DNA of 64,000 bases. Origin: Labia minor. Taxonomy: Eukaryota > Arthropoda > Insecta > Dermaptera > Spongiphoridae. Location: positions 21,071,146 to 21,135,145 of the forward strand of contig OY720348.1 of NCBI GenBank assembly GCA_963082975.1, written 5' to 3'. A program made the position numbers and the translations under genes. A model generated the notes under the pieces. It saw only the letters and a program-made list of their open reading frames with translations. It searched no databases and was not told where the DNA came from. Below, piece after piece: positions 9,971 to 20,828 of this stretch; the first letter of the stretch is position 1, and each line of letters begins with the position of its first letter.

Positions 9971-10210
9971 ATGCATTTATATTATTTTTCTCGATTTTTT
10001 TTCATTTTTATACATATACAAATATATGAAATGATCAAGAAAAATACTTTTAGTCTGGATTTGTTAGAAATCAAAAGTATAACAATATCCATTGAGAATT
10101 TTCTATTTAAGTACTTTTTACTTCTTTTAATACTACTTCTACTACCACTACTACTACTACTAATAATAATAATAATGAAAAGTCAAAATGTTGAAAAATT
10201 CTTTCTTTAA
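9971..10210 (+). repeat. Second copy of the small-ORF module, upstream of C1
   Basis: A diverged copy of the 3' module ORF (MHLYYFSRFFFIFIHIQIYEMIKKNTFSLDL), open for 79 codons and running into a Leu-rich tail encoded by CTA/CTT repeats. Counterparts at 32,910 and 47,030 have one extra T in a poly-T run and are frameshifted. Coding status doubtful; useful as a marker of the ancestral repeat unit. Confidence 0.5.
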
Positions 10211-10958
10211 AATAATTTGTGTTAAATTTTCAAACCATTTCAAATTTGCTATCTCAAATCAATTAACGTTTTTTTTACTATAAGTACTAAAAGACTGAAA
10301 GTATAAAACATGAGGACAGGGGACACTTAAATCAAACTAGTAAAAACCAATGGTTGAACCTTTTTATACATAAACAATTATTTGAACTTTATAAAAACAT
10401 CTTATTTATACAATATTTGTTAAATGTAATGAAAATATCCTTGTTTTTTTAAGAAATAGAAAATAAATTATTTTAATTTAGTTATTATTTCTTTTTTGAC
10501 TTTTTGAATATTATAAGTATGAATTTTATCACCGCTTAATCGATGTTGCCGTACAATGCAGTTTTTAATTCTGAGTTTTTGTGAATATATTCTTTATTTT
10601 TAGGTATATATATATATAAAATATATATTAAATCTAAGATAATTGTATATCTAACATCACTCCATTCTAAAATTCCGCCATTAACCATTAAGGAAAGCAA
10701 TCTCAATCAATTCCTCCATTTTGTTAATTATGTCAACCTATATTGTACTTTTTAATCTTTTAGCACAAATGGCTTGTATTAATTTTGCAAACATGTTATT
10801 ATTAATAATTTGAATTATAAATTTTGAATGTACTGTGTTGTACTAATTGTGATATAGAATATATAATATTATTTATATAAATATATGGTGAATTAAATAT
10901 AAAACCATTTTCTACAAATTTTTAAAATAGTATTTTTGCTTTAATGAAATTAATATTT
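10211..10958. other. Spacer upstream of C1
   Basis: AT-rich DNA with a TA microsatellite near 10,605-10,630, matched by 33,140-34,310 in cassette 2 and 47,240-49,300 in cassette 3. Cassette 1 lacks about 340 bp present in cassette 2 (around 33,890-34,230), with the short match TGAATT at the break, consistent with a microhomology deletion. No gene seen. Confidence 0.5.
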
Positions 10959-11090
10959 AATGATATTATAATTTTAGAACGAGTTAAAAGTATCTATTTT
11001 AATGAACCCGCAAGGATATAAAGAATTGAAATTTACCTACAAATTCATTAGTCTTGCCATAATAGTCAAGGGGTCATTACAAGTATAAAA
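10959..11090 (+). promoter_or_regulatory. Conserved promoter block of C1 (TATA plus initiator)
   Basis: This block is shared by C1, B1, C2 and B2. TATAAAG at 11,017-11,023 lies exactly 30 nt before the A of an initiator-like TCATTA (A at 11,047). Ahead of TATA is a conserved AATGAACCCGCAAGG, and after the initiator a conserved GTCTTGCC...GTCATTACAAG. The ATG of exon 1 is at 11,122, giving a leader of about 75 nt. Spacing and motifs fit an arthropod RNA polymerase II core promoter. Confidence 0.7.
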
Positions 11091-11121
11091 ATTATATTAT
11101 TTAAAATTTAATAAATATAAG

Positions 11122-11482
11122 ATGAATCTTAATTCACAAGAAGACAGAAAATATCCAATATATGTTGGTAAGTTAACAAAAATTATCTTTTGAAATTTAA
11201 TTTTTAATAATATTATTCATTATAATTAATTTTATAATAATTTTAAGTTTTATTATAACGTTTCAAACCAATGAAAATGGAAATATTGTTTTAGGTCCAT
11301 TATATTCTTGTCCATATTTTCATTCAAATTATATAAGTGAGGATTTTTTGTGTAAACATTTAAAAAATTGTATTCATAAAGAAATATTTTCAATATTAAA
11401 AAATGAAATAGATCTCAAAAAAAATACGAATATGAATAAATATAATTATTATTATCAGGGTTATAATCACGTATTTTTGTGA
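11122..11482 (+). pseudogene. Type C zinc-finger relative C1, no array
   Basis: Exons 11,122-11,167 and 11,295-11,482 flank a 127-nt intron with GTAAGT and TTTTAG. The product would be about 77 residues: MNLNSQEDRKYPIYVG, then the N-terminal finger region in which the second cysteine is Phe (CPYF instead of CPYC), so zinc binding should be lost. After the basic linker (NTNMNKYNYYY) it stops at 11,480-11,482, where Penelope-like repeat DNA begins in place of the finger array. The promoter block and splice sites are intact, so it may be transcribed. Either a pseudogene truncated by a transposon or a short array-less paralogue; the damaged finger favours the former. Confidence 0.65.
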
Positions 11483-11724
11483 GATGGTTTTCTCGACGTT
11501 TCGGCACTCATTTTGGCGCCATTTTCAAGAGATTATTGGGTGGGAATATTATTGGAATTCTTGGTCTTAGTCTGTATGACCAATTGTTAATATCGGAATT
11601 TTGGATTGATAGGTTGGGTGGGGTTTTGTACTCACTGCGTTGCTGTAGAGCTCCGAATCCTGGGTCTGGCATACGTCCGCACTGGACAACAGCCCGATTT
11701 AAATATATATATTTATATATATAT
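11483..11724 (-). mobile_element. Penelope-like terminal fragment (candidate)
   Basis: Immediately after the C1 stop, the minus strand carries GCCAAAATGAGTGCCGAAAC, ending in the CGAAACGTC motif at about 11,494-11,531. GCGCC...GCCGAAACGTC resembles the ribozyme-bearing ends of Penelope-like elements, but the CTGATGA half of a hammerhead core is not present. The same fragment follows C2, and a related one lies at about 52,256-52,420. Assignment is tentative. Confidence 0.4.
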
Positions 11725-11986
11725 CAGTGATGTATTGGTAAAATAAGAAGTACGGGAAGGCATAGTAGGAGCAAAAAAAGTACTATTTTCAGCAAACTAT
11801 TTTTTCCCATATAAGTTTTTATTTTTTCTCATTCTTACTATACAAAATATTTACGAACACAAAAATTTCTAACAGTAGATTTAAGTGGGAGTTGTCGGGA
11901 CATGAAAAAGGACTGGAACGCGTTCCGGTTCTGAATAAAGGTAAGGGAACGTCTTTCCCCCGCGTTCCCCTTCCGATACACCACTG
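11725..11986. mobile_element. hAT-like MITE, 262 bp
   Basis: The ends are CAGTGATGTATTGG and the inverse of CCGATACACCACTG, giving short imperfect inverted repeats (CAGTGRTGTAT). Flanking ATATATAT on both sides fits an 8-bp target duplication, though it lies in a TA-rich tract. No coding capacity. An allelic copy of the same length is at 35,069-35,330. The CAGTGxTG end and 8-bp duplication suggest hAT. Confidence 0.6.
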
Positions 11987-12011
11987 ATATATATGTATAT
12001 ATAGATGGTAG

Positions 12012-12350
12012 AGTAACTGAACATATGATAAATAAAGATTCATTTTTTTATTCTACCATTTATTTGAAGATTCCAATTTTGATTGGATCTGCAAAGAATG
12101 ATTTTTCATTATCATTCACAGAAACCGACTATATAGCATTAAGTAATGGAGCAAGGGAAGAACCATGAATTAAATATATTTTAAATGATATAGGATATGA
12201 CAATTTAAAACCCATTACTATTTATGAAGACATCTTCAATGTATTCGTAATGCTAAAGATCCTTGCCATCATAATAAAATGAAACATGTAGATATTAGAT
12301 ATTATTTTATAAGTGATTTTTAATAAATAATGAAGTCATTATTAAACATC
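12012..12350 (+). pseudogene. Copia RNase H / Pol C-terminus remnant
   Basis: Reading frames resemble the Pol end of Ty1/copia: a SFTETDYIALSNGAREEP segment (compare SSTEAEYIALS), then ILNDIGYDNLKPITIYED, a degenerate N-x-K-D-P-C-HH region, and HVDIRYYF / NNEVIIKH-like sequence. In-frame stops and frameshifts show it is dead. It runs straight into the inverted-repeat element at 12,351, which inserted in the final codons. The cassette 2 counterpart is 35,356-35,692. Confidence 0.75.
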
Positions 12351-13820
12351 GGTAATTATTTACATGAGCTCCACAAGCTTTATTAATTAAACTAAAAGAG
12401 ATCATGCAAAAAGTCATAAGAAAAAGTTGTTTAGAATGATACAAGGAATAGAGCAGGGTAAGTTTCATGAACCCACCTAGCTGCGGGTGTCAACGAAATA
12501 ATTACCAATTTTCCTATTCATTTTGACTATCTTTTCTTTTATGGTTGTTGGTGGCAACACCACGGCACACTATCAGGTGGCGCTATTGATGGGAGCGAGA
12601 ATCAAATTCAAAATTTGGATTATATCAACAACCTGTATCTTATCCCAACGTTGAATTCCCACAACGACTTTTCGGTTTTTTAAATTCGGTTTATTTTATT
12701 TTAGAAAATATAAACTCCGAAAAAGCGTTTAAATAACTTTAGTATGAATAAAACTATTTCTAAAATAAAATAAACCGAAAATGTCTTTAAATAACTTTAC
12801 TATGAATAATTTACAATTACCTTATGGGTAATTAATTTGTTGATGTATAAAAACTTTTAAATCATAATTAGTAGTTTGAGATTAGTTCAATTAACGTATA
12901 AAAGAAGCCGTAACTGACTTCCGTCTTCTTCATCTAGAATGAGCTCCTTGATGCTTCATTCACTTGGTATTTGTTTTCTCTTCGTTTCGGATGTCTTCGT
13001 CAAACTCTCATTAATTCATATTTTTCGTCGGAAGCCATCTTTTCACTTCGTTTTCTCTCTCTCGTATATAATTCATCTCGTATTGGCTTCATATTTCTTC
13101 GTTTTTGTATTTAAATTTCATCGATTAAAATCTTTCTTAATTATCCAATTCGTAGCAAATAGTACTTTTGGATAAATATCTTGTAATTTCTAATTCGTAT
13201 CAAATCGAACGATTAGATTATAATTTATCATTTTCTCGTTTCTATCTCGTAATATATAAACACGAGCTGTGTTCAATTATCGAAACTACCTCAGATTAAA
13301 GGTATTTGTAAATATATATTTTTTTATTATATTTCGAATTATTAATGTTTCAAATAAAATATTAATTTTTCAAATATTCTTGTATATAATAATCTTATTT
13401 TCGTTAAATATAATTGTATATAAAACCTAATTTGTAGTCTTTTGATTTATTATAGATATTAATATATATAATTTTCGTTGTCTTTTACCAGCCAGCAATT
13501 CAGGGGAGAATTGGCGAACTCCTGCATATCTTTGTAATTATTTGTTATAGATATCTTATATCTACAAGGGATGCTGAGAAATTTCCACATGGACCATTTT
13601 TGAAATAAATATCCCCATCTACCCCATATTTCAGAAACCCGGAAATTCTCTTAAATCAGGAAAATTCCTATACAGTTGACAGCCGCACAGCTAGGTGGGT
13701 TCATGAAACTTACCCTGCTCTATTCCTTGTATGATTCTAAACAACTTTTTCTTATGACTTTTTGCATGATCTCTTTTAGTTTAATTAATAAAGCTTGTGG
13801 AGCTCATGTAAATAATTACC
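12351..13820. mobile_element. 1,470-bp element with 133-bp inverted repeats and 8-bp target duplication
   Basis: Left arm 12,351-12,483 and right arm 13,688-13,820 are inverted copies beginning GGTAATTATTTACATGAGCT. TAAACATC flanks both sides (12,343-12,350 and 13,821-13,828), and cassette 2 has the empty site with one copy near 35,682-35,690. The interior holds another inverted pair (about 12,675-12,712 and 12,745-12,781) and a TATA-like TATAAAAG near 12,898, but no transposase. Long arms with an 8-bp duplication fit P, Merlin or hAT superfamilies; no stronger assignment is possible by eye. Confidence 0.85.
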
Positions 13821-13828
13821 TAAACATC

Positions 13829-14827
13829 TTAACTAGGAAGTTCAAGTAGCTAAAACTGAGAGCTTCACAAAATCTATTAAATTCTCGACGGCTATATAAT
13901 TTCAATTTTTTTAAAGAGAAATGTATTTAATTTAATATTTTTCTTGGGATAAAACTTAATTTTATTTCTTCTTGAGGTGGAAAGAGAATAATAAAATAAA
14001 AATATATTCTTTAAGAAAAAATTCAAATCAAATGAAATTAAAAATCAAGTTTCTAAAAAACTTATTTTAAGTTAATACGTAATTGTTTACAAAACGGAAA
14101 GCTTCAGGTATTTGGATGAAACTTCGCCAGTGAATTCCTTTTTTAATTCCAAAGAAACTTTACTTACGCAATATTTCTCGGTCTCTTCTAGTTTATTACA
14201 TCATTTCTTTCTAAATTGTTTCTAAACAAATATAACTTGAATGTTAATTTCAAACATTAAATATATTCAATATGGATCTGTTATTACAGATTAAATATAA
14301 ATTTTTTTCAGGAATTTCGGATATTGTATATTATACCTCTGAAGTTGCATTCAATTTAATCGTATTTTATAAGACTGAAAAAATTAACGAAGATGGTATT
14401 TAAATAGAAATTTAAAATAATAAAAGAGGAAAAATATAAACCCCTATCGTTGTCTATTATTTGAATAGAAAATTGTTTTTTAGAAATATAGTCTAGTAAA
14501 ATTTTTATATCACAAATTATATCTGTAAATGAAGATTATATTTTTGTAACTACAAATGTTTTTTTAATATCTCATTTTTAAAAATATTTACCTACATATC
14601 CATAGAGAGGCATTTTTAAATATTGTATTTACTTCTTTTTGTAAAATAAATTGTACTTAATAAATTAGTAATAATTACTTGTACTCTATCTAAAAAAAAT
14701 GTACATTATAATTATTCATTTTTAATTTAATAATTATGGATAATCGCAAGCGCATATCATCAAATTAGGTAATAAAAACTTTTAAGTTTATATTAGAGAT
14801 AGATAAATAAGTAATTATTTTAATAAG
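13829..14827. other. AT-rich spacer between C1 and D1
   Basis: No gene found. It is collinear with 35,690-36,712 in cassette 2 with few substitutions and small indels. Its high similarity in a non-coding stretch supports recent duplication of the whole cassette. Confidence 0.6.
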
Positions 14828-15030
14828 ATGAAAAAACCCTTTCAATGTAATTATTGTACAAAAATATTTAATTTGAAATGGAATTTAAATAGACATTGAT
14901 TAATTCATAGAGGCGAAAAGCTCTTTGAATGTAATTATTGTAGAAAAAAATTTATTGTAAAATCTAATTTTGATGGCCATTTATTATTTCACTCGAAAAT
15001 CTACTTTAAATAAGCATTTATTAATTCATA
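14828..15030 (+). pseudogene. Decayed zinc-finger fragment D1
   Basis: Starts ATG-AAA-AAA-CCC-TTT and encodes FQCNYC...FNLKWNLNRH, then a stop (TGA) where the leucine of LLIH should be, then RGEKLFECNYCRKKFIVKSNF...H, then a third finger part in another frame (KSTLNKHLLIHM). There is no exon 1 or C2HC module before it. It is a relic finger array just upstream of the B1 promoter block. The D2 copy at 36,713 has an additional small deletion. Confidence 0.8.
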
Positions 15031-15039
15031 TGATATTAT

Positions 15040-15160
15040 AATAACTTTGGAAGGAATTAATAGAACTTATTTTAATGAACCCGCAAGGATATAAAGAATT
15101 GAAGTTTAAATAGAAATTCATTAGTCTTGCCCTAATAGTCAAAGGGTCATTACAAGAACA
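15040..15160 (+). promoter_or_regulatory. Conserved promoter block of B1
   Basis: Same block as before C1: AATGAACCCGCAAGG, TATAAAG at 15,090-15,096, and TCATTA with its A at 15,120, exactly 30 nt after the T of TATA, then the conserved GTCTTGCC and GGTCATTACAAG. The exon 1 ATG is at 15,238. Confidence 0.7.
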
Positions 15161-15237
15161 AAGTTCAAAACATTTTTCTTACTTATTTACTAATAAAATA
15201 AATAAAATTTTAATTTTTAAAATTTTATAAATATAAA

Positions 15238-16483
15238 ATGAATCTTGATTCACAAGAAGACAGAAAATATCCAATATATATTGGTAAGTTAACAAAAATT
15301 ATTTTTTACAATTTAATTTTTAATAATATTATTCATTATAATTAATTTTAAAATAATTTTAAGTTAAATTATAACGTTTCAAACCAATGAAAATGGAAAT
15401 ATTGTTTTAGGTCCCTTATTTTCTTGTCCATATTGTCATTCAAATTATATAAGTGAGGAATTTTTGTGTAAACATTTAAAAAATTGTATTCATAAAGAAA
15501 TATTTTCAATTTTAAAAAATAAAATAAATATCAAAAAAAATACGAATACGAATAACTATCCGAAGAAATACAGTCAAGACGAAAAACTTAAACAAGATAC
15601 CGATTCAACTAATTCGGATGACAAACCCTTTCAATGTAATTATTGTACAAAAAAATTTAAACTTAAAGGTCATTTAAAGATCCATTTATTAATTCATTCA
15701 GGCGAAAAGCCCTTTGAATGTAATTATTGTACAAAGAAATTTAATCAAAAACCTAATTTAAATAAACATTTATTAATTCATACAGGCGAAAAGCCCTTTG
15801 AATGTAAGTTTTGTACAAAAAAATTTAGTAAAAAATCTAATCTAAATGCCCATTTATTAATTCATACAGGCAAAAAGCCCTTTGAATGTAATTATTGTAC
15901 AAAGAAATTTAATCAAAAACCTAATTTAAATAAACATTTATTAATTCATACAGGCGAAAAGCCCTTTGAATGTAATTTTTGTACAAAGAAATTTAATCAA
16001 AAATCTCATTTAAATGACCATTTATTAATTCATACAGGCGAAAAGCCCTTTGAATGTAAGTTTTGTACAAAAAAATTTAGTACAAAATCTAATCTAAATG
16101 CCCATTTATTAATTCATACAGGCAAAAAGCCCTTTGAATGTAATTATTGTACAAAGAAATTTAATCAAAAACCTAATTTAAATAAACATTTATTAATTCA
16201 TACAGGCGAAAAGCCCTTTGAATGTAATTTTTGTACAAAGAAATTTAATCAAAAATCTCATTTAAATGACCATTTATTAATTCATACAGGCGAAAAGCCC
16301 TTTGAATGTAATTTTTGTACAAAAAAATTTAATGTAAAATCTAATCTAAATGCCCATTTATTAATTCATACAGGCAAAAAGCCCTTTGAATGTAATTTTT
16401 GTACAAAGAAATTCAATCATAAATCCGTTTTAAAAAGACATTTATTAATTCATAGAGGCGAAAAGTCCTTTGAAGGCAATTGA
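15238..16483 (+). CDS. Type B zinc-finger protein B1, ten fingers
   Basis: Exons 15,238-15,283 and 15,411-16,483 with a 127-nt intron (GTAAGT/TTTTAG) give 372 residues. MNLDSQEDRKYPIYIG is followed by a C2HC finger (C21, C24, H37, C41), a basic linker, and ten C2H2 fingers at residues 87-366, each 28 residues, then KSFEGN and stop. Helix residues at -1/3/6 in order: L/H/I, Q/N/K, K/N/A, Q/N/K, Q/H/D, T/N/A, Q/N/K, Q/H/D, V/N/A, H/V/R. Fingers 4-6 and 7-9 form a duplicated three-finger block. All zinc ligands are intact. Likely a nuclear DNA-binding protein; target and partners unknown. The N-terminal module may serve dimerisation or recruitment, which is inference. A TATA/initiator promoter lies upstream and poly(A) signals follow. 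Confidence 0.88.
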
Positions 16484-17290
16484 AAATCAAATGATTTGTA
16501 AATAAATTTTTAAAAAGACGATTTTATTCATGAATAAATATAAAATACACTAAATTATTCAATTGAAATTTACATAAAATTGTAAATAATTTCTCTAGAT
16601 ATTATTATTTAGTATATCATGTACTTTTTGTTCTAATTTGATTTTTTTTATATCGACTTTGGTCTGTTTGTATAATCAAGACATTATCAATTATATACAT
16701 AATGTAAATAAAAGAATATAAAAAATATTTATATCTCTTTGAATATTATTAAAAAATCTTTGCAACACCCAAATAATTATTCCCTCTGTTAAATATTTTC
16801 AGTTAATCGACAGTCTTCCAATACCACATCTTTTTATAATTATAATAATAATTATTTTCTTTATATTAATCCTTTATTAAATTTTGATAATTAGTTATAA
16901 TAGTTTTTGGAAGAAATTTAGCAATATAACTTATTTTATTTAAATAAAGTTTAAAAATAATATAATTGGAAACTTATATATTCAACTTTCTTATTTTTTT
17001 TCTCTCTTCATCAAATTCAAAAATCTGTCATTTTCACAACTAACAATTAGAATTTGAATTAAAATAACTCTACAAGATTTTAATTATGCATTTATATTAT
17101 TTTTCTCAATTCTTTTTTATATATATGCAAATTTTTCTATTTATACAAATATATGAAATGATCAAGAAAAATACTTTTAGTCTGGATTTGTCAGAAATCA
17201 AAAGTATAACAATAACTATTGACTATTTTCTATTAAAGTACTTTCTACTTCTTCTACTATTTACTGTTAATCTCTAATCACTTAATCCTA
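16484..17290 (+). repeat. 3' module of B1
   Basis: Same organisation as after A1: paired AATAAA signals within 65 bp of the stop, AT-rich DNA, and the small ORF at 17,086-17,277 (63 codons, MHLYYFSQFFFIYMQIFLF...). Similarity to the A modules shows that A and B units descend from one ancestral gene-plus-flank unit. Confidence 0.65.
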
Positions 17291-17749
17291 ATATCTTCTA
17301 ATTTGTAAATATTTTGATTTAATTTAATTTTTTTTTTGTTTTGTTTGTTTGTTTTTTTTTTTAAATGTATGGAAATGAATATAAAACTTTTAGTTCGTTT
17401 ATAAAATCTATATGTCCGTGTGTCTGTCGCCAAAAATTTTCGATTTTTTTAAATTTTGATTTTGGATTCGAGTAGAGCTTATAAAAGTGTAATTGTAAAG
17501 TGGTCTTGGTTTTTTAAAATTCGGTTTGGAACATGGTCAAATCGGCGGTCAAAGTTGAAATTTTCCCATATTTTCAGCGCATAATTATAAATAAGCGATG
17601 TTTTCAGCGCATCTTCGATCGTATCATTATAATTAAAATTATAATTATAAATTATATTAATTCTTATTAAATCTAATTAATTATTTATTATAATAAATAT
17701 TAATTAATTACTTACGTTATTTATTTAGTGTTTTGAATATATTTTCAAT

Positions 17750-18310
17750 ATGGAGAAAAATTGGGACTTTCGTGATGAAAAGCGAAAAAGAGACAGTAAA
17801 GAATAAAACAACAAAGAAACGATTCTGAATTCCGTAGTCAAGTCAAGAACGCTATAATGATCTAGTTTAAAAAACTGAAAACAGAACTGATCCCGAATAT
17901 TGCAGACAAGAACGTTAAAACACTTAAAAATATAAAACGAATTGACCCAGAATATTGCAGTCAAGAACGAGAAAAATCTCAAAAGTATATGGCTATAAAA
18001 CGAGCTGACCCAGAATATCGAAATTAAGAAAAAATCCAAGATAAAAAACAAAAAAAAAGATCTACGTACATCGATTAACTTAAATGAAGATAAAATCATT
18101 GCGTTATTTGAAAAAGCAAAGCTAAATGGACCCACCGAAATTTGTTCATCTTGTGGATGTCTTTGGTTTCCATCACAAATTCGAAAAATTTCAAAAAATG
18201 ATCTTATGGCTAGAGCTGAAGTTCAAAAGATGAACACTAAAGAACAGCAAAAATTTATAAGTGCAATTATAAATACAGAAAAAAATAATGTGAAATTTGA
18301 TATTATTTAA
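17750..18310 (+). pseudogene. Helitron Rep/helicase N-terminal remnant
   Basis: Broken frames contain repeated D-P-E-Y/F units (NDSEFRSQ, IDPEYCSQER, RADPEYR) followed by LNEDKIIALFEKAKLNGPTE, ICSSCGCLWFPSQIRKIS and a charged tail ending at a stop at 18,308-18,310. Arginine-rich DPEYR repeats followed by a CxxCxxLWF segment are typical of the region ahead of the Rep domain in animal Helitron proteins. No Rep or helicase motifs follow, so only a fragment was captured. It is absent from cassette 2. Confidence 0.6.
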
Positions 18311-18384
18311 ATAAATATCTATTTTTAAATATTTTTTGCTCTCTATATTTTTGATCTAATTCTCGCAATATATTAAGATCATAT

Positions 18385-18905
18385 TTGTCTTGCCTTGTCC
18401 ACATTTATAACTTCGATGAGAAAGCCAATTGCAATGGAAAATGCAAAAAGATTTTTCACTTTAAATGCCTAAATGATCAATGTCCAATATGCATTACGAC
18501 CATAAACGACAATAGAAGTATTACATGTACTGATTGTTTCAACTCTCCTTCCTCTTCTACGAATAATGCTATCAAAATGAATAGCGACTGAGAGCGACTC
18601 GCGGAAATCCTGGAAATTCTCAGAAAGATGTTCTCAGAGATGGAGACAGTAACAAATGAAAACAGAGAATTAAAGGAGGAAATCAGGGATTTGACAATAA
18701 AACTGGATCCCAGAGGGGATACCCCATACATCGGTTATCACAGGGCGGAACTTCCCGTCTATCAAAGATAAACCCTCCGGTATTTGTAGAGGGGTTTTCA
18801 AAGATCCTCGAAGCAGAGGGATCAAATAAGGATAACGTTACTATGACGCCAACACCCGGCTCTTTATCTAGTTCGGAATCGAACACACGAAAAAATGAAG
18901 ATGAT
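18385..18905 (+). pseudogene. Cys/His-finger plus coiled-coil ORF1-like retroelement fragment
   Basis: The frame from 18,385 (TTG codon, probably 5' incomplete) holds a PHD-like arrangement: NCNGKCKKIFHFKC, DQCPIC and ITCTDC. After a TGA at 18,589-18,591 the same frame continues with RLAEILEILRKMFSEMET and NENRELKEEIRDL, a heptad-patterned coiled coil. A frameshift then leads into a Ser/Pro/Thr-rich tail (about 18,770-18,905). A PHD-type finger with coiled coil is common in ORF1 of CR1-like non-LTR retrotransposons; that family assignment is inference. Confidence 0.5.
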
Positions 18906-19816
18906 TTTACGACTGGAATAAATAGATGTTTTTATAAAATTTATTTTTTCGATTTTCATATGAAATTTTTCTTTTCAAAAGTTCCAATTATTATAAATAT
19001 TATTAGTATTATACAAAATACACTAAATTATACACCTGAAATTTACATAAATATTAAAATTATTAAAATTTTTAGTTTTTTTTCAGATATTCAATTAATT
19101 ATTCTAATTATTTTTTTTCTTTGACGTGATCAAGGTTGGTTCATCAAATTATTTTTTGTTCTTTTTATTTGCTAACTAATTTTTCATATATTAATTGAAA
19201 TTTTTTTTTTCAGAATGTCTCCAATATCTATATCTTTGCCTTTTTTATTACCACGTTTTTCTTAGCTTGCTTTCTTGTTTGTTTGTTTGTTTATTTATCT
19301 GTTCGGGTCAAATCTTGCAATCGAAATTTCGACCACTTCCAGTCATCCAATCGCTCTGAAACTTTTCAGAGTAATGTATTCTGGATGACAATACAATAAA
19401 ATAACACATTCGTAGCTTGCAAGTGTTTAATTAGAGCATAATTAATGAATATAATTTTGTATGGGAAAATCAAAACAAAAAGTGTAAATATTTAAATTTG
19501 AAAAAAACCGTTAAAAACCCGTTAAAAGAATAATATAATATGTATAATATTTAAAATGTAAATAAATTTGAAAGAAGGTATATTAATGTTTTGTACTGTA
19601 ATTTAGAAAACAAAATTTAAATTTATGATGAGTTTTAGGCAATAAAGAATTAAAATATGACAAATTTAAAAATTTCTCTTTATAATTCAATTTAAATTTA
19701 TTACTTTCAGGATAATAGTATTTCATGACTATTAAAGTCAATCAAAAAACTTAAAAGTAGTATAGGTCAAGTGAAATCGATTGCAATATATGAAGACTAA
19801 AAAGTAGAAAATAATA
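18906..19816. other. AT-rich repeat mosaic downstream of B1
   Basis: 19,077-19,247 aligns with 39,277-39,450 of cassette 2. After that, cassette 1 carries extra DNA to about 20,668 that cassette 2 lacks. It includes a piece at 19,290-19,420 (GACCACTTCCAGTCATCCAA...) that looks like dispersed repeat DNA. No gene is supported. Confidence 0.45.
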
Positions 19817-20658
19817 CTTTATATAAAAAAAAAACTTTTTTAAAAAACCACGTTTTTAACGCACTAAAAAGAAGAAAATAATTTTTCTGAAACCCCATAG
19901 GTACTGACATTACAAACAAGAGATATGATTTGAAGAAAATTTTCTATAACGTAAAACGTGGGGCGCAACTATGGCTAAAATATTCTGTATCGTATAAAAA
20001 TTTATAAATAAATGTTATTAGGTACAAATTAATAGGATAAATGAATTCATATTTTAATTAGCTTCAAAAAGTAAAGCTTATAACTTATCGAAATTTTTAA
20101 AAGAGGTAAATTTAATTTATGAAAAGATTACCTTTAGATTACTAATAATATTCACTTTTAAAAAATTCTGATAAAAAATGACATCCTAACAATATTCTGG
20201 TAAATAATATAAGAAATTTAACTTGAAGAAATCTAAAACTAAATTTTGCTACTGCAAAACTTCTAGCAAATATTTAATATTTATGTTAATAAAATTTCTA
20301 AAGTGTAAATTGAAGATGTTTATTTAATATTAAGGAATTAATTTTCCAAAAAAAATTTACATTAATAAAAGTATTCTGTTGGATTACTAATAATATTCCC
20401 TTTTACAAAAAGTCTGGTAAAAAATATAAAACTTAAAATATAAATCCATGGATATTGAAATAAATTAATCAAAGAAATTATATTGCATTTAAAAAATTTA
20501 TTATTATTTGCGCCCACGTTTTACGTTATAGAAAATTTTCTTCAAATCATATCTCTTGTTTGTAATGTCAGTACCTATGGGGTTTCAGAAAAATTATTTT
20601 CTTCTTTTTAGTGCGTTAAAAACGTGGTTTTTTAAAAAAGTTTTTTTTTTATATAAAG
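19817..20658. mobile_element. Palindromic element with about 150-bp inverted repeats, TA-flanked
   Basis: Arms 19,817-19,966 and 20,510-20,658 are inverted copies starting CTTTATATAAAA and containing GGTACTGACATTACAAACAA. TA flanks both ends, fitting a Tc1/mariner-type target duplication. The 540-bp interior is AT-rich with no transposase. Cassette 2 lacks it. Part of the arm (TTTTTAAAAAACCACG, GCACTAAAAAG) resembles the smaller palindrome at 49,175-49,400. Confidence 0.8.
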
Positions 20659-20828
20659 TATTTTCATTTATTATTTCTGAGCCCTTTTCTCTTATTCTCT
20701 ATTATTATTAGGTGGTGCCGTTTCTTACCCTAGAATTTTTGAAAAATGTTTCCAGATTTTCAAAAGCAAGTCTACTTATTCTAGACATAAACTCCTGAAG
20801 TGTAATTTACCTGACGGTGGTCTAGGGC

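Noticed and set aside
11494-11531. Functional hammerhead ribozyme
   Set aside because: Only the GAAAC-GTC side is present. The CTGATGA core cannot be found in the expected position.
17725-18135. 136-codon minus-strand frame
   Set aside because: Antisense to the Lys/Arg-rich Helitron remnant, giving a Phe/Ser/Leu-rich translation. The plus strand explains the sequence.
18477-18886. Minus-strand frames opposite the ORF1-like fragment
   Set aside because: Shadows of the plus-strand finger and coiled-coil coding sequence.
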